Part shown: positions 46,170 to 57,962 of the stretch, piece after piece
Layout: every line of letters starts with the position of its first letter
How positions within the stretch are numbered: the first letter of the stretch is position 1
Assembly: GCA_033032175.1 (NCBI GenBank)
Contig: CM065316.1
Span: forward strand, 6,170,115-6,234,114
Origin: Saturnia japonica
Lineage: Eukaryota; Arthropoda; Insecta; Lepidoptera; Saturniidae
Direction: 5' to 3'
Length of the DNA: 64,000 nucleotides
Translations under genes and position numbers: made by a program
The notes under the pieces: model-generated
Seen by the model: only the letters and a program-made list of their open reading frames with translations
Database searches by the model: none
What the model was told of the DNA's origin: nothing

Positions 46170-47155
46170 ACTCGTTTGATGGATCCAATATCGTAGGAAG
46201 GAGGAGGCACGTTGGGAGGAATACCCCTCTACATTTTCACTGTACGTAAAAGACTTAGACTAAACTTTGGTCTGTGGTTAAAGCAAGAATTTTATGAAGT
46301 TTTTTAGATTTAAAATGTACCTATTTACCATTATTCCATTTATAGAATACAGCTGTTAGATAAATGAATTATAATGTAAGTATGTATGTATATTAATATA
46401 TAACTAACAGTGATCCACGGTTTTACCAGTGTTAAATTTATTCGACTAATAAAAACGCTATAAAATGCAAGAATTATTTTCAAATCCGCCAGTTTGTTCC
46501 ACAGTTTTTGGTATTCAAACAAACATACAATCTATTGAGTTGTATAGTATGAAGTGTTGTTTTTGCTAAGTCCGTTATAATTTAAAGGGACTCAAAGTAC
46601 ACGATTCAAATATGAGTTTGTAATCCCCCTCTACCTGTCTTAACCCCTCGGTATCTTTATACTTTTTTCTATCCATCTTTGTCCATTTTTTGTGAAGATT
46701 GAATTACGGGTTGTGAGGTTGCAGGCACCGTTCGTCACGGCTGCATTCCAGCTGCTAATTTGGTAGTAAATGGAGACGTAGTGGTGTCAGAATGAGATGG
46801 AAGATCGGTCTCTTTCCGCCGAATCGGATCGTGTTTATAATGACCTATTCAGATAAGGAATTATGGGATCATCATGCGTGTAGGTTTAACGTTAGTAGAT
46901 GTTCTATGATGAATGCTATGGTACAATTTCAAAACAAACCTTTTTTGTTTGGCTTGGGCTGAGTTAAGGTTTTTATTTTATTTATTTGTATTCATTAGCT
47001 TTTAGATGTCACCGACGAGCGAAGGTCTAATCAAACAATGACGTGGTTCTGTATTAAGAACTTCCTGAAATTCGAAAGTGTTATTAGCTGTAGAACAAAT
47101 ACTTATCTACTTAGCTTCTCCAATTGTTATGTTGTAGTTTACATTTAAAATATTC
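46170..47155. other. AT-rich non-coding stretch
   Basis: A short decayed repeat start (GATCCACGGTTTTACCAGTG at 46410) resembles family I leads. No gene. Confidence 0.45.
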
Positions 47156-47159
47156 TCTA

Positions 47160-47430
47160 TAGGTTTAGCGTTTGGCCATATTCTCACCTGATGTAAATTG
47201 ACGATGTGGCCAAAGATGATAACATGCTTTACCTAGTGGGGGAACTGGCTCTGAAGTGCAGCTGCCCATAGGTCATTGGTGACAGATTTTCTACTATATA
47301 GTAGTAGCTAGCCAGGCGAGCATTACAAACTACCCTACCACTGTGATATGGTTTGATCATGATGTTTTCCACTACCGAAAACTCAGGCTCATTGCAGGCA
47401 TGGGAATTCACGTCGATACAAAAACTTCAC
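47160..47430 (-). repeat. SINE-like repeat, family S1
   Basis: CTCACCTGATGTAAATTGAC, GTAGCTAGCCAGGCGAGCAT, CATGATGTTTTCCACTACCG, then AACTCAGGCTCATTGCAGGC and a decayed B-box end. Aligns with 1139-1435. Confidence 0.6.
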
Positions 47431-47439
47431 AGTAAATCG

Positions 47440-48420
47440 TCAGCATGAGTGTCCAATGAACAAATTGGAATAAAGCTTTTTAGCATTCCTTTTTTGTGCT
47501 GAAGAAATTTAAATATATGTGTAAACTAAAGATCAGGTATTTATTCATTCAGGGGATGGCATTACACATAGATAGATCTATGGTATTACAGGACCAAGCC
47601 AAATAGACGACTGACAAATGTGACGTCACTCGTTTCATTTACGAATTGCAAAAAAGATACAAATCTCACAGATTTCTCAAATCAAAATCACAAATTCGTA
47701 GTTTTTACAACCATGATTGTACTAAATGTAATCTGATTTTGTCACTTTTAAGCTGAAATTTAACGATTTTTGCTATCGCTTTGCTCTTGCTAAATACGTA
47801 ATTAAGGGACAGATTATTAAGAGGAAACTCGAACGGCGTTTCGTACTTATAAACGTATTCCCTTGTTAACTCCCTGGACAATGGTCCTAAAAAGGTAATA
47901 TTTTTATACCATATAATTCATATCTACCACTGCCATACATAGGAAATGTTAAGATTTTTCCATAAATGATATGAAGTGAATAAGTAAAGCTATTTTTTAT
48001 GAATTTACGCAAACGGGTAAAGAACTATATTTAGCATTAAGTACATAACATTTATCAGTTGTTATAGTAATGCATACGTCATTTGGTTGATTATCAGCTG
48101 ATTCAGAGGTCATGTTTACATTAAAATAACTGTGTCCACTAAAATAATCATTTGAAAACCACTCATTAGCTCTATTATCTTTAGCAGCATGCCCCTGGCT
48201 GTTCTGTTATCGTAGTACTGTGACGTGCGCTGTGACGTTACATATAGGAATTTGAAATGTGGTACCTATTCTTGTTATTTAGACTTCGATTATAAATATT
48301 ATTGCATTATATATATTTAAATCTGTTAATATCAAGTTACCATGACATGTGTTGGCGACCAAAGAAGGTAAAGAATCATAAAGCATTTTCGTATACCCAT
48401 TAATAGTAGCTTATTATTTC
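47440..48420. other. AT-rich non-coding stretch
   Basis: No gene is visible. Confidence 0.5.
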
Positions 48421-48429
48421 ATAATATTT

Positions 48430-48665
48430 TTTATACATTTATTAGTTGTGCTCCACAGTTCCACTAGTGTTGATTTTATTCCACCAACTTTCCACCGTCA
48501 ACGCACCTGTGTAGCCTATCGCTGTTCTTCCCTACATCTTGCCAAATTGCTTGACGTTTATTCCGCTCCTTGTGGTCTTAGCGCGAAGTTATATAGCCTT
48601 CCTCAATCTATAAAATGCAAATAAAATATCTCTAGTGCTTTCATTAATATTATAGATGTGCCTGT
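48430..48665 (+). repeat. Dispersed repeat family I
   Basis: TGCTCCACAGTTCCACTAGT, GTGTAGCCTATCGCTGTTCT, AATTGCTTGACGTTTATTCC, GAAGTTATATAGCC. Same order as 35690-35900. Confidence 0.5.
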
Positions 48666-48669
48666 TTTA

Positions 48670-49340
48670 AATAATAGAGGATTTAGATAACACAATCGGC
48701 AGATTTATCAAACAGGTGACAGCTGCGACTCAGTTAGACATCGTAACTTACAAAATAAAGATGGCTATAAAGAAATGTGAATTTACCTGTAAAGCTCAAA
48801 CAAGAAATGGAATCATTGCAATGCGCGATAGGCGATAATGCGGATTAACAAAAAAAAACATTAACAAACGAATATTATACAGTGCCTCTCAGGAACTGAC
48901 TTAGTTTTAAGTAAGTACTTGTTCATTCTTCCTGGCTTTAGTAAGTGAAGCGCGTATCTCTTTTTATAAAATATTATTCCCAAAAGTATGGACCAAAAGT
49001 TTGCAATGCGTGCGAAAAGTGTTTAAAAATGTTTTCTCGTTTTCTTATGTTTAGTAGTCAACATAATTATTCCATAACAATAACTCGGCTAACTGGTACT
49101 TCGTTGTATTAGAATGGTTCTTGCAACACCAAGATCGCTCGTAGGACGCAAACAGAACAGTAACTCGTGACCTTTGCAAAGTCTAGCTAGTGACATTTTA
49201 CTAAAGATGTACCAACCGTTACTCTAACTTAGTGTTTCAATCATATTACCGTAACAAATATTTGTATGTGAATTTGTGTGAGTATGACGAATTTTAATTA
49301 TAAGTAATAAAAAGAATATGTAGGTACAAGTTTATAGATA
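48670..49340. other. AT-rich stretch downstream of the PH-domain gene
   Basis: Nothing recognised. It lies beyond the likely 3' end of the gene. Confidence 0.45.
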
Positions 49341-49346
49341 ATACAT

Positions 49347-49352
49347 TTTATT
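49347..49352 (-). terminator. Candidate poly(A) signal of the PH-domain gene
   Basis: AATAAA on the minus strand, about 125 bases after the stop codon at 49478-49480. Other A/T-rich variants are nearby, so the exact cleavage site is open. Confidence 0.4.
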
Positions 49353-49477
49353 TATATTAGTGTATTTCTATAACAATACTTTTAACAGTCTTAAACGTAG
49401 GACTTAGTAAAAACTCAACTATTTATCACAACTATCACTCTATCTACATATGTACAAGGTATATAATGTGGAAGTTG

Positions 49478-50380
49478 TCAGGCGCACGTGAGCGAAGCGA
49501 AAGCGCGCGGCATGGGGTTAGAGGGCGCACTGTATCGCTGCACGCTGGTGGCGCAAGGGCTTGCTCCGCGCGCTACAGCTTCGAAGAACTGACGCAAGTC
49601 GCTCACAGAGCGCGTCGGGGGCGCTTGTAAGTCATGCAGCGAGGCCGCACGTCGCGGAGTAGTCTCCGCTACCACAGTCGGCCGCGCCAACTGCTCGCTA
49701 CTCCTCGCCAAACTTCCCGCGCGCTGAGACAGTGACTCAAATAGAGCTCTACGCTCCCTCACCGGTACATACTGCGCTATCGCATCGTGAGCGTTTGGTG
49801 AACATGACCTCGCCCGCGTCTCCAGCGACGCAGTCTTACGTCTCGCGGCAACCATCGCGTACCTGCTGCGTTCCACGCCACCCGCCGTACCCTCCCAGCG
49901 CTTTAAATATCGACGTCGTTGCTCCGATTCGGACCTCGCCGCACGCGGTAACGTATGATGTTGCGCGCTGGCGTTTAATTTACTACAGCTGTCGCATTTG
50001 ATGACCTTCGGTTTCCGTACCGGCGCATCGACCGAATCGGTCTTCAAGGCGTCGATGGAGAGGGTCAGGTCGAGGCTGCGATCGGACGATGAGTCGTAGT
50101 CGTCGTCTTCTACGACGATGCCCTCGTCCGTCGCGGCGGGCGAGTGGTCGCGTCTCGTCAGCATAGTCTCGCTTGACGTCAGCAGCCTCCGGCGAGCTCT
50201 GGGCGGCGGTTTCGGCGGGCAAGGCGTGTCCTGTTGGGGAGGATCTTTCTTTGGTTCCCGGCTGGCCGTGTCCGCTGCGGACAACACGTCCAGAAATCGG
50301 ACTTGTGGTAACGGAGTCTGTCCGAGTATCTCGACGCACAGCGCTCGCACCCATCTCGCGTATTCCGCCGCATTGCAAGT
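49478..50380 (-). CDS. PH-domain protein, terminal exon
   Basis: A 903-bp exon of 300 codons plus TGA (49480-49478). The acceptor TTGTTGCAG lies directly upstream (AG at 50382-50381), and the exon opens in phase 0. It begins TCNAAEYARWVRALCVEIL, which fits the last helix of a PH domain with its conserved Trp. A tail then carries a Pro/basic motif (PCPPKPPPRARRR, a possible SH3 ligand), an acidic stretch (VVEDDDYDSSSD), SLDLTLSIDAL, a CDSC pair and many Arg-x-x-Ser/Thr sites (for example RKTASLE, RAASLHD, RSVSDL) that could be kinase or 14-3-3 sites. GC-rich, no transmembrane segment, probably cytoplasmic. The longer frame to 50389 includes intron bases. The parent gene is not recognised; an adaptor or GEF-like signalling protein is only a guess. 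Confidence 0.8.
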   Translation of the reverse strand, partial: TCNAAEYARWVRALCVEILGQTPLPQVRFLDVLSAADTASREPKKDPPQQDTPCPPKPPPRARRRLLTSSETMLTRRDHSPAATDEGIVVEDDDYDSSSDRSLDLTLSIDALKTDSVDAPVRKPKVIKCDSCSKLNASAQHHTLPRAARSESEQRRRYLKRWEGTAGGVERSRYAMVAARRKTASLETRARSCSPNAHDAIAQYVPVRERRALFESLSQRAGSLARSSEQLARPTVVAETTPRRAASLHDLQAPPTRSVSDLRQFFEAVARGASPCATSVQRYSAPSNPMPRAFASLTCA

Positions 50381-51179
50381 CTGCAACAATATAATTAAAT
50401 TAATTCAATCATAAAAAACTGTGAATTTATGACTCAATCTTAAAAGCCGGGCCGGCATTTCATTTAAATAAATAACGGATATTATATGCAAAATGAATCC
50501 CTAGGGTGATAACATAATGAAACAGCTGATCTCGAAACTTGTCATATTGGACATTGTGGAACACTTTCATTGGTGTCATAAAAAACTTGTTTCTTTCACA
50601 CGTCAACGCCTTCGCGAGTCTAGCCCTTGCGGTAATAGCACTGCGGAAAGGTCGCGAAGCAAAAAGCCCTTTGATTTACGTATATTCGTGTTTACTGATG
50701 TCTATTAAAGCGAACGAATCGTGAGAAAGGCAGCTCATTCTTGAAGGGGATCGATCGGGTATCGTCTTGCAAGACGTTATACTTTACTTGCGATTTTGAT
50801 TCAACTTGACGGATAAAAGACATTTCGAGCAATCATATTTATAAGATGCTAACATTACCTTTTTCTATTAATAATTAATCATATTGTTTGCACATATTTT
50901 AGTAAACTATAAAAATGTATAAAATAAGGGATTCAAACTTATGATAATAATTTATTTAATGATTAAATTAAGTTTTTGTTATGGTTTGTGTAAATGTCGC
51001 TGTAAATTATATTGCCGATAACTAGCAACCACTTGCGACTTCATTCGCGTTAATCTATCTAAACCTAGCTGAACGCGTAGTGCTTATAAAATCGTAGTTT
51101 CTTAAAACTTTCATAACTTTTTATTGAATAAAGATATCGTGATAATTTTGATGTCAAAATTCTTTTGCGGCGAGTCAGG

Positions 51180-51250
51180 CCGATTGTTGGACCCAATGTT
51201 GGCGGCGGAGGTTGGCGTGGCAACGCTTTGGCCAACGTTGGCGGTGTAGA
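51180..51250. other. GC-rich patch with GTTGGC motifs and a 12-bp palindrome
   Basis: Contains GTTGGCGGCGGAGGTTGGCG and the perfect palindrome GCCAACGTTGGC at 51231-51242. It lies within the last intron of the PH-domain gene. Origin unknown. Confidence 0.4.
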
Positions 51251-51602
51251 GCTCAGTTCGTTTTTTTCTTAATAGACAGACTGGATCATTTCAAAGTTTC
51301 ATGTTAAAACATGGATAGATTAACAGCGGTTGCTAGGGATCGCGACCACCATACACATAATAATAAACATCTTAACAGTGACTTTCTTTTGGGTACTGGT
51401 ACAGCCAGTCAGAGTAACATAAACTTCTTTTTTTAATATTTACTAAGATATTTGACATCTGTCGGGCGTCCTGTGACGGCCAACTTTTTTTAGATAAGGA
51501 CCAAGTATCGAAGGAGTAAAACAAAAAAAAAAGTGATCAAAATGTATCCAGCAGTTTTTGTGTCATGCGCGCACAACGCAAATCTTCTATCATTTTATTT
51601 AG

Positions 51603-52110
51603 TACCAGATATGCCCGTGGCTTCGCTCACATAGACTACACAATGCCCGCGCAAATCTTGCTCCCCCGCTTCCGGGCTATTTTAAAGACAAAAATGCTTA
51701 ACGTGGGTGTTCCTTCCTTCGTGACTTTTTTGTAGGTCTTTTTAATGCCTACAATTATGTAGTATATTAATTTACTATATCTCTTATGGTTTACTCGGCG
51801 TAAGCCATTTAAGCACACGAATTAATTCACCATGACCACTTTTTTTATTTGTGCTAACCCTAATACTTTTTCTAAAATAAAAGTAGCCTGTTACTCCCTA
51901 TAACATCAGCTATCTATCAGTGAAAGTCCCTTCAAAATAGGTTTAATCGTTTTGGAGATTACCCGGAACAAACAGACTGACAACATTTTTTAAATTGTTT
52001 TTTTTTTGTTATAGGTATCGTATATGTTATATACTTTCATATGCAATTAGTAAAAAGCTGTTATTTTGACATTGCAAACAGACACTTCAATTTTATTAAT
52101 TGTACAGATA
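51603..52110 (+). repeat. Family 3 repeat, long form
   Basis: TATGCCCGTGGCTTCGCTCA, ACTTTTTTGTAGGTCTTTTT, ATATCTCTTATGGTTTACTC, ACTCCCTATAACATCAGCTA, TTGGAGATTACCCGGAACAA and the end AAAGCTGTTATTTTGACATT. In the last intron. Confidence 0.7.
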
Positions 52111-52193
52111 AATCGAAAATTGATAATAATTACCACTAGATTCCAACAAAACTTTGTTTTTTATAACTGACCTTACTGTTATCCTTAGGTACC

Positions 52194-52236
52194 CTATCCA
52201 AAAACAGAGCCGCTGACGGCTTTTACAGCTTTACCC
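52194..52236 (-). repeat. SINE S2 fragment
   Basis: CTATCCAAAAACAGAGCCGC and CTGACGGCTTTTACAGC match 29294-29377. No tail and no clear duplication. Confidence 0.5.
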
Positions 52237-52324
52237 TGCTAATAACAAGACCTATTTAGTTTTTAGTATATATAGTCTTACCCTGTCGTACCCTACTTGT
52301 AAATGAACCTACATTTTATTTTAT

Positions 52325-52645
52325 TTTTTAGGTAATTGTGTTAGGTTCTATAATAAACTTCCTAAACACATTACCGATTTGCCGGATAATAAGTTCAAGA
52401 ATCATTTTAAGCTAGTTTTATTGTCGAAGGGGTTATTACAGGGTGGCTGATTACGTTAATAATGGTGATGTCTGGATGTGATTCCCTCTCTGTACATCTA
52501 CTAAAAAAAAAGAAGATAATAAGATGTTGATAAACCCTATCGAGTTTCTTGTCGGTTCTTCTCGACGGCTGGGATGTTTTCCGAACCGGTGGTAGTGTTT
52601 TGACATTAATAAGTGGCCCAAATTGAATAAAAGATATTTTGATTT
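52325..52645 (+). pseudogene. LINE ORF2 C-terminal tail plus 3' UTR
   Basis: From about 52340 the frame reads VRFYNKLPKHITDLPDNKFK, then LLSKG. One extra G in a GGGG run shifts it; in the shifted frame YYRVADYVNNGDVWM and TGA (52479-52481) follow. So it is a close relative of 11020-11175 with one indel. The 3' part (TCTTGTCGGTTCTTCTCGAC, then AATTGAATAAAAGATATTTT) carries an AATAAA-type end seen alone at 27149-27262 and 34067-34170. It sits in the last intron of the PH-domain gene, in sense opposite to that gene. Confidence 0.65.
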
Positions 52646-53682
52646 GTTTTGATATGTTCTTGCTTTCCATATACAACTGATGCTCATTGTCTATTAGACA
52701 ATTTAATAGGGTATTTGACAGTGCGAAGCCTGAGAAAGCTTTAACATTTACACTGGCTTGGGTTACGCTGTTAGACATGGCATTGTACTCTATTAAAGAA
52801 TGTAAGCCTGTGTTATTGTAAACATCCTTCCCCAGACTATATCACATTCCATCAGCATTATCTATGGTTTGCTCTTTACGACGATTCGACTTTGGTGATA
52901 CAGATTTCGAATCATATCTATCACAAGATTGAATACAAGTTTCTTTCGAAGTCTTGAAACAAAATTAAAATGACTCAACCACATTTTTTTTACTAGTTTG
53001 TGTATGGTAATTACAGCGACATCAAATCCATAGCGTTTTTCGTTTGCTCTTAATTTTTTTTGCATATCGCGGTTTCACTTAGTATTGTAAGAGAAAGTGA
53101 TAAGACTGATTATATTAGCTTCTCTCTCCCTCTACGTTTTTAACAAACATGTAACATCACTTTGCTAAAAATATAGTTTTGGCTGCTTATTCAAATAGTG
53201 AAATATTAATTACTATCATTTGAAAAAATACACAAAATAAATAATTTTTTAGGACTAAACAAACCCCAGTATATGATTTGGTACGGTTTCTAGAAACCAG
53301 TCAAATAGCCTATTACACGATTCAATGACAAAATATGTAACTGTTTTGCAGAACCTTGATAACTTTCCACAGATATCGCTGATATAGCCTATCGCAAACT
53401 ACGTGATTAATTCAAACAAATCTTTAATCATCATTCTTAAAGATGAGCTGTAATTAGTAATTACACGCGCAGTTCAGATAAATTTATTTGATTTTATTCA
53501 CGCTTATCACACTGTAGAGTAAATACAAAATGTAAATCGTTTTGTGAGAAAACAAAAAAAGTAGTCACAACATCGTTAATTTAATTGACAAATTCGTTTC
53601 GTAGACATATACTCTATGGAATTATACGTATATTTCCTTTATTTGCTTGACAATTATCAGATGGGTAATTATTTCGTTCTAC

Positions 53683-53865
53683 AGAGTGTGTTGTGATGAA
53701 AACAGTGTTCTAACAAAAAGGTGTCTCCCGTGTTAAAAATTTACTACATCCCAGAATTCATGGGCTATGTTATTTATCATTTTCATTTTACTATACTGAC
53801 ACACAAAAACCAAGCAACATCGTGCAGAACTCCACACAATATAAGGTTAAATAAAGCAAAACTAG
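53683..53865 (-). repeat. Dispersed repeat family H, decayed copy
   Basis: Minus strand: GATGTTGCTTGGTTTTTGTG, AGCCCATGAATTCTGGGATG, CACGGGAGACACCTTTTTGT. Same order as 43925-44165. Confidence 0.5.
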
Positions 53866-54118
53866 AAATTAAAAAAGGCATTACAATTGAGACTTAATCC
53901 CGGCCAAAAATTCGACTTTTACAGTAACTTTTTCCTACTGTTTAGAAGGTGACAGTTCTGAAACACCGCGTTACTGGTAGGAGTTTGAAAATAAAAACGA
54001 ACCCTAAATCTTTGAATGAATTGGAAACGAACAAATTAAAATAAATTTTTAAGAATAAAAAAAGTCAGTAAAATGAATTCACATTATAATTTTTATAACA
54101 TTGTGAAAAAGGAGTTAT

Positions 54119-54290
54119 GTTTTCGAGAGTATGTATGTATGTCTATTTCTTTGGCATGGTCTGTAGCCTAAACGGCTTGATGGATTTTAGCACACAGGGG
54201 TCGCTGAACTCGTCTTAATTGTGGGAGTAACATAGATTATGTAATATTTAAGTACGACGTCTGGGAATTAAATAAAAAGCAAAAATAGAA
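54119..54290 (-). repeat. Dispersed repeat, family 4, inverted copy
   Basis: Minus strand: CAGACGTCGTACTTAAATAT, TAAAATCCATCAAGCCGTTT, CATGCCAAAGAAATA, CATACATACATA. Matches 15776-15955. Confidence 0.6.
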
Positions 54291-55304
54291 ACATATTTTA
54301 GTGAAGTCGGGGTTTTGTTTCCTTTTTTATAATTTAACTCTACTGAACGAGCCAAAAGAGGCATATAACTTCAAATCTTCATCTCAGGTTTGACGTCCAA
54401 CTAGCTGTGCGGCTCAGCGCGGGTTCGTTAAGCAGGGATTTTATTTTAACACGTGTTGTTATATATAATACAATTTCATAGCCTATCAATTCAAAAATGA
54501 CCTATACTTCCAGTGTACCATTATCATCAATATCGTTTGTATTTTTTACGATTTCTAAAAGTATTACTGATAATTCTTATAATCTATCATTTGAGCAATG
54601 ACCTAAGTTTCCCATGCACAAAATCTGTTAAGCCGTTTTTGAGTTAATTCCGAACATACAAACAGTATGTCGTAACATACTAACAGTCGAGATTGGTATC
54701 CTTTACATAGGATATCTATTCGGAAATTATGAGAAAAAAAAATTACATGCATAGACAGAACTACAGATTTATTCACATAGATTAATTTAATTGGACTCCA
54801 ATTTCTACATCCGTTGTAGAACACAAAAGATCTATGGAACACGCAACGAAGACGCCCGTGTCGGTGTCTGTTCTATTCTACTGTCTAAAAAACATTAATT
54901 TTTGCCGATAGAATTCGATCGCGCGCTTCTTTCCGAATATCGTAAAACCATTCACAGAAACGGAAATGAAAGCGGACGGAGAATAAATAAATAGATTGAC
55001 TAGATAAAATTTCGCAAACATTGCAATCTTATGAACTATAAATCGTTGACAAAACTTGTTATCGTTTAAATTACTATTTAGAAAACAGATATTTATATTC
55101 AATCTGCCTATAATCACAGCGTATCTTTACATGAGTATCTGAGATGTGAAATTAGAAAACCATTTCTTTCTAACATGCGTTCGTGCCCGAGGTATTTTTT
55201 ATCTATATGAATTAATCTGTTGTTCTATCTGTACATTTTTTAAATTTTAATTTTCAAATTTTGTGCTATATGGCTAATTTATAGTCCACTGATCTAGAAT
55301 TAGG

Positions 55305-55400
55305 ACATTAAAATTTTTTGTTTGTCTGCTTGTATTTAACTAAAAAAGGCTTGAACGATTGTAATGATATTTAGTACACGGGAAGCATTGATAATTCCTT
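55305..55400 (+). repeat. Fragment of a family D-like repeat
   Basis: TTGTTTGTCTGCTTGTATTT, GGCTTGAACGATTGTAATGA and TAGTACACGGGAAGCATTGA resemble 20925-21060. Confidence 0.35.
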
Positions 55401-55904
55401 AATTGATATAATATTAATAAATAAATAAATATATTGGTGTATACATTGAATATTAAATTATATAAGAAACATACCAAAACAAATCATTTCATAAATTTTA
55501 TTCATCTGAAACATTTAATAATGAAATAATGAAATAAGAAATTTTAATTAATATTTTAAACTATTATACTATTATTAACTGTCTCGGCACACGTTCTGCC
55601 ATTCTGTAATAAGTAGTCAGTATTTCGACCACAGCGGCACCCTACCCCGATGTTTTTTTCTGAAAATTTCCAGGACTATAACCACGAACAAATCAAAGTA
55701 ACAATTATGCATTCTATCGTGAAAATAAAAAAAAATCCATTATATACAATAAATTTCAGTTTTTCCAATGTATTTAAACTTTTCGAATAACTTCCCACTC
55801 TACATTTTTAATAACTACATATCTCATTCGTCAAATTCGTATTTTCCCACCTGTGAGTATACTCGAGTAGCCACGATTATGGACAGCATATCATAACATA
55901 TTTT

Positions 55905-56045
55905 TTTATTAGGTCCCATGTATGATGTAGTAAGAGGCGAGCCTATTGTCATTAATCGGGCACAAAGCCAAACTCCGAGCTGTTACTGAGAATTTCATAG
56001 AAAAACCCAAGACCTCGATCATAGCCACGACCAGTTGAGGTAAGA
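55905..56045 (-). repeat. SINE-like repeat family F, truncated
   Basis: GAGGCGAGCCTATTGTCATT, CGGGCACAAAGCCAAACTCC, TTTCATAGAAAAACCCAAG match 30877-31115 on the plus strand. The tRNA-like end is mostly lost. Confidence 0.5.
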
Positions 56046-57069
56046 TAATAATAATAATTTATTAATGCAAAGTACAACAGATTTTACATTTAGAAACACA
56101 ACAATCATTGATCAATGATCATTCATCATCGAAATATCTCGATTATGTAAATCATTGATAAACGAAAGTCTCTTTTTCAAACTTCAGAATTTATGATACA
56201 ACTTTATTTATATACCTTCGGAATATCGTTCCATTATATCGCTGCGTGCTATTTCTCCTTTTTTAGCATTATTTTAGTTTTTCCGCGAATCCGAGTGCGA
56301 CTTTTTCGTACTACGTGTCCTTTCCTCGGTCCCAGGCTACATCCATCATAAATTTCATAACAATATTAGTTGCTTACTTTCGCATTTATATTATTATTAA
56401 ATAAAAAAATATTGGATATACATAATATAATAAAATGCTTGCCGTTCGCATAACTGACGTTCGTTTAGAAAGAAAAAACCTACGATGAGTAAACCGGAAA
56501 AATACGGTAAAATTTTTACTCACTATTAATCTATCACCCCATTATTGTAAAGTTTGTTCTCATTTGCGCTGAACAAAAACAATTATTTATCAATGAATAA
56601 CAATAAGTGTTCATCAATTAAATTATTTATTTTCCTCACACGAACATCAATTTGTTTTACTTTTAGGTGTTGTATTTACGTTAAACGACTAATTTAATGT
56701 AAACAATTAACCGCACGTATTATGTATTTATGTTGGTAATCCATTGTCTAGAGTTCTATCACAACTGACGTTTTTATCACAATGACGCTATGCTACAAAC
56801 AAAAAATATTTTTGAACGTTTCCAAAACAATGGGAAATTATTGTTTTTATTAACTACTTAATGGATAAATGTTGTAGTTGATAAATAAACATTAAACTCA
56901 TCATGACGGTTGATGAGTCATTTTATATTTGCAATTCGGGCATCTAATAACGTAATATTTCATAGTTAATTTCTACCGAAAATTATAACTTTAGTAGCAT
57001 TTTATTTTACAAATATAATATAAAATGTAGAACTATATAGTCCTGATGCTTTATTATTGAACAATGTTT

Positions 57070-57140
57070 ACAAGTCCGGTGAAGCTGTAAAAGGTGTCTG
57101 AGACTTCAGGGCTCCTATGGCTAGCAATATAAAATTAACA
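57070..57140 (+). repeat. SINE S2 tail fragment
   Basis: GTCCGGTGAAGCTGTAAAAG, GTCTGAGACTTCAGGGCTCC, TATGGCTAGCAATATAAA. No tRNA head. Confidence 0.55.
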
Positions 57141-57379
57141 ACGCTTCGTCTATATGTGTTGATCTGATCTGACCCAGTTTTTAGATCCTTAGTAAAAGTC
57201 ACTATAACTATTGTCAGATTAACTATAGCTAAAATGGTAACCAATACTTATAATCCAAGCCGAGCGGTTAATTTTTGACAATCGGTTGGCTTAACTATGA
57301 ATTAAAAACGCATCGGCAATGATTTTAACCATTGGTCGAGTTAACTACGGATCAACAAACTGGAGTAGTGAGGGCTCGA

Positions 57380-57540
57380 ACGAAAAAAATAAATACGTGT
57401 GCAGTTTATCTGACTATATTGTTAGCCATATAAGGGTCCTAAAGCCTCCCATGGCTTTTACAGCTTCACCGAGCTTGGAAATCCTAAACCAGCGGGACTC
57501 GAACTAGCGACCACTCGTACCGCTAAACCAATCCGACGTC
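57380..57540 (-). repeat. SINE S2, full-length copy with tRNA head
   Basis: Minus strand, in order: GATTGGTTTAGCGGTACGAG (A-box region), GCTAGTTCGAGTCCCGC (B box), CTCGGTGAAGCTGTAAAAGC, TTTAGGACCCTTATATGGCT, AACAATATAGTCAGATA and a T/A-rich tail. About 160 bp. It shows that the headless S2 fragments elsewhere are truncated SINEs of this family. Confidence 0.7.
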
Positions 57541-57841
57541 GATCATAGTCGTGAAAATCATGACTTGTATTAAACTATCTCATTCTCTCACAGGGTAAAT
57601 CCTATAGATATATGTTTGTTCTCTTTTCAGTATCACTTTTTCGCTTCATCGCGTTTCAAATCACAACGGTGCTAAAGAAGTTTTCACTTTAAAAACAAGA
57701 AGACCATATTATACTTAGTCAACAAATTTCGCGCGAAATAATAAAGCTTACAGTATACATTTGGCATTGTAGTCTCTACAATTTACCCTACAGGGATTCC
57801 TTTAAGAAAATATTCCAAATTCATCGTTCTTTTTTATACTT

Positions 57842-57935
57842 TATAGATTTAGTATTAGACCACATTTTCACCTGTGATAAATGAGGACACGGTTGAAGAT
57901 ATTGGTAACACGCGAAGCCTGACGAAACATTGATG
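57842..57935 (-). repeat. SINE-like S1 fragment
   Basis: CCACATTTTCACCTGTGATA and AACACGCGAAGCCTGACGAA keep the start of the S1 plus-strand order (as 28615-28690). The rest is missing next to the PH-domain exon. Confidence 0.45.
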
Positions 57936-57962
57936 TAATGTTTAGAAAGAAGTAATGGTTAC

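Larger units (their letters stand above)
50381..57962 (-). other. Last intron of the PH-domain gene
   Basis: About 7.6 kb between donor CAG|GTAACC (GT at 57962-57961) and acceptor TTGCAG (50382-50381), phase 0. It holds repeat copies of families 3, S1, S2, F, H and 4, plus LINE pieces, most of them given separately. The parts 50390-51150, 52650-53680, 54300-55300 and 56050-57060 show nothing recognisable. AT-rich apart from a small patch at 51180-51250. Confidence 0.75.

Noticed and set aside
45823..46170. 115-codon frame on the plus strand
   Set aside because: Spans a LINE 3' UTR piece and a family E repeat; no coding motif.
50539..50724. 61-codon plus-strand frame near the terminal exon
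   Set aside because: Hydrophobic in part but without motif, inside the last intron and antisense to the gene.
52407..52778. 123-codon frame on the minus strand
   Set aside because: It is antisense to the LINE tail and its 3' UTR.
57484..57540. Possible tRNA gene
   Set aside because: A and B boxes are those of a SINE head; the stem pairing needed for a working tRNA is not evident and the sequence continues into the S2 body.
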